From: an uncultured Lachnospiraceae bacterium
GTDB taxonomy: Bacteria; Bacillota; Clostridia; Lachnospirales; Lachnospiraceae
Reading direction: 5' to 3'
DNA: 52,467 nucleotides
Assembly: GCA_902777355.1 (NCBI GenBank)
Contig: CACYTU010000018.1
Coordinates: 1 to 52,467, forward strand
Below are positions 50,971 through 52,467 of the stretch, piece by piece (the stretch's first letter is position 1; each line of letters begins with the position of its first letter). The notes below the pieces were generated by a model. That model saw only the letters and a list, made by a program, of their open reading frames with translations. It was not told the DNA's origin and searched no databases. Both the position numbers and the translations under genes were made by a program.

Positions 50971-52413
50971 ATGATCAGAATTTACAACACAATGTCGAAG
51001 CGCAAAGAGGATTTTGTTCCTCTCAAAGAGGGAAAGGTCGGGATGTATGTCTGCGGCCCCACCGTCTACAACCTGATTCATATCGGGAACGCTCGTCCTA
51101 TGATCGTCTTTGACACCGTCCGCAGGTATTTCGAATACCGGGGATACGAAGTAAACTTCGTCTCCAATTTCACGGATGTCGATGACAAGATCATCAATAA
51201 GGCAAAAGAAGAGGGTGTCGACGCCAGCGTTATTTCCGAGCGCTATATAGAAGAGTGCAAAAAAGACATGGCGGCCATGAATATCCGCCCTGCCACGACA
51301 CATCCGCAGGCGACCCTGGAAATCGGGGGCATGATCAAGATGATCGAAAAGCTCATCGATACCGGCTACGCCTATGTGGCAAAGGACGGCACCGTCTACT
51401 ACCGCACCCGCAAGTTCAGGGATTACGGCAAGCTCTCCCACAAGGATCTTGACAATATGCAGACCGGCCTGCGCATGCTGGCGGTCACCGGCGAGGACCA
51501 GAAGGAAGATCCGCTTGACTTCGTTCTCTGGAAACCCAAAAAAGAAGGCGAGCCTTTCTGGGAATCCCCCTGGTGCCAGGGCCGTCCGGGCTGGCACATC
51601 GAGTGCTCGGTCATGAGCAAGGAGTACATCGGAGATACGATCGATATCCACGCAGGCGGCGAAGATCTGGTGTTCCCGCACCACGAGAACGAGATCGCCC
51701 AGTCCGAGGCGGCCAACTGCTGCACATTTGCCCGCTATTGGATGCACAATGCCTTCCTTAATATCGACAACCGCAAGATGTCCAAGTCCCTGGGCAACTT
51801 CTTTACCGTCAGGGACATCCTGGACCAGTACGACGGACAGGTCCTGCGCTATTTCATGCTCTCTGTCCAATACCGCAGCCCCCTGAATTTCAGCAGGGAA
51901 CTCATGGAGTCCGCAAAGACTTCCTACGAGCGGATCGTCAACTGCGCGGAGAACCTCCGCTTCCTGCTTGAGAAGGCAGCCGGCGCGGGCAGAACTCCCG
52001 AGACTGATGGCATGACGGAGGCAGAGGAGGCCATGCTGGCCGAAGCTGATGCCTTCCGCACTCAGTTTGAGACAGCGATGGACGACGATTTCAATACCGC
52101 AGACGGTATTTCCGCGGTCTTCGAACTTGTCAAGTGGATCAACAGCAACGCAAATGAGAAATCTTCCGCGGCCTTCCTCAAGAAGCTTAATGACGAACTG
52201 GAAGCCCTCACCGACGTGTTTGGCCTGATCCTTGTCCGCGACAAGAGTCTGGATGACGATCTGGCAGCCTATGTAGAGGCTCAGATTGCGGCCCGCCAGG
52301 CGGCACGCAAAGCCCGCGATTTCGCCAGGGCTGACGCCATCCGCGATGAGCTCAAAGCCAGGGGCATCATTCTCGAAGATACCAGGGAAGGTGTCAAATG
52401 GAAAAAGGCCTGA
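50971..52413 (+). CDS. cysS: cysteinyl-tRNA synthetase
   Basis: The 480-residue class I aminoacyl-tRNA synthetase charges tRNA-Cys. VCGPTVYNLIHIGNARP holds the first zinc Cys and the HIGH motif. GWHIECSVMS, DLVFPHHENEIAQSE and KMSKSLGN complete the active site. The C-terminal DALR-like helices end KARGIILEDT. The length is normal. GAGGGA precedes the ATG. No T-box leader is visible upstream; the 140 bases hold only a small GC hairpin. It ends in a 21-bp repeat that includes its own stop codon. Confidence 0.97.
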   Translation: MIRIYNTMSKRKEDFVPLKEGKVGMYVCGPTVYNLIHIGNARPMIVFDTVRRYFEYRGYEVNFVSNFTDVDDKIINKAKEEGVDASVISERYIEECKKDMAAMNIRPATTHPQATLEIGGMIKMIEKLIDTGYAYVAKDGTVYYRTRKFRDYGKLSHKDLDNMQTGLRMLAVTGEDQKEDPLDFVLWKPKKEGEPFWESPWCQGRPGWHIECSVMSKEYIGDTIDIHAGGEDLVFPHHENEIAQSEAANCCTFARYWMHNAFLNIDNRKMSKSLGNFFTVRDILDQYDGQVLRYFMLSVQYRSPLNFSRELMESAKTSYERIVNCAENLRFLLEKAAGAGRTPETDGMTEAEEAMLAEADAFRTQFETAMDDDFNTADGISAVFELVKWINSNANEKSSAAFLKKLNDELEALTDVFGLILVRDKSLDDDLAAYVEAQIAARQAARKARDFARADAIRDELKARGIILEDTREGVKWKKA

Positions 52414-52461
52414 GGCGGAAGTGAAAAGGCCTGAGGCGGAAGTAAAGCAAGCCTGAGAAGG
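52401..52461. repeat. 21-bp minisatellite containing the cysS stop codon
   Basis: GAAAAAGGCCTGAGGCGGAA at 52401 contains the Lys-Ala codons and TGA stop (52411-52413). It recurs at 52423 and, diverged, at 52444 up to near the window end. Confidence 0.9.
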
Positions 52462-52467
52462 ATAAAA

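Overview
The window looks like chromosome of a moderately GC-rich Clostridia, most likely Lachnospiraceae. The reasons are the separate GlgC and GlgD subunits, a two-gene SufC/SufB system, an archaeal-type IMP cyclohydrolase beside a free-standing AICAR transformylase, wall-binding-repeat hydrolases, a very large thioester/Cna-B/VaFE surface protein, strong AGGAGG ribosome sites and frequent TTG starts. No phage, plasmid or CRISPR genes are visible. Assignments were made by reading sequence and motifs; no database search was run.

Layout. 1-7.6 kb: the end of a fibronectin-III protein, a DUF1576 membrane protein, a LysM protein, a zinc-ribbon protein, a GNAT acetyltransferase, a regulator with a superoxide-reductase-like domain, and a TfoX-N protein. 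7.6-15.2 kb: a membrane-anchored polysaccharide deacetylase, then on the minus strand an AraC regulator, an SAH/MTA deaminase and S-adenosylhomocysteinase, then a divergent secreted protein and an NlpC/P60 hydrolase. 15.8-26.6 kb: surface and export functions (1869-residue adhesin, lipoprotein, clostripain-like protease, C39-like papain-fold protein). 26.8-31.5 kb: a small Nif11-like protein, tRNA-Thr(GGT), a decayed small gene, RNase Z, DUF1810 and an HD/ppGpp-hydrolase-like protein. 31.7-39 kb (minus): SufB, SufC, a DUF134 regulator, a GH25 lysozyme, GlgD and GlgC. 39.8-47.4 kb: a repeat-rich lipoprotein, a condensation-type acyltransferase, two zinc-ribbon/membrane stress-type proteins and a large HTH regulator. 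48-52.4 kb: PurO, AICAR transformylase, IspF and CysS.

The most unusual content is between the genes. First, there is a MITE-like element with 19-bp terminal inverted repeats and an internal 18-bp palindrome. Its four full copies (27772, 29754, 40563, 42592) each have their own 3-bp target duplication (CAC, AGT, TTT, GAT). Second, a three-hairpin element (21.7, 39.5 and 42.3 kb) changes its stem sequences on both arms while keeping its loop sequences. Third, two more dispersed palindromic repeat families are present. Fourth, there are about twenty minisatellite tracts with different units. In at least six of them the repeated unit includes the stop codon and last codons of the neighbouring gene. 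Several other tracts lie in frame inside genes and lengthen linkers, including one placed between the catalytic Cys and His of the C39-like protein.
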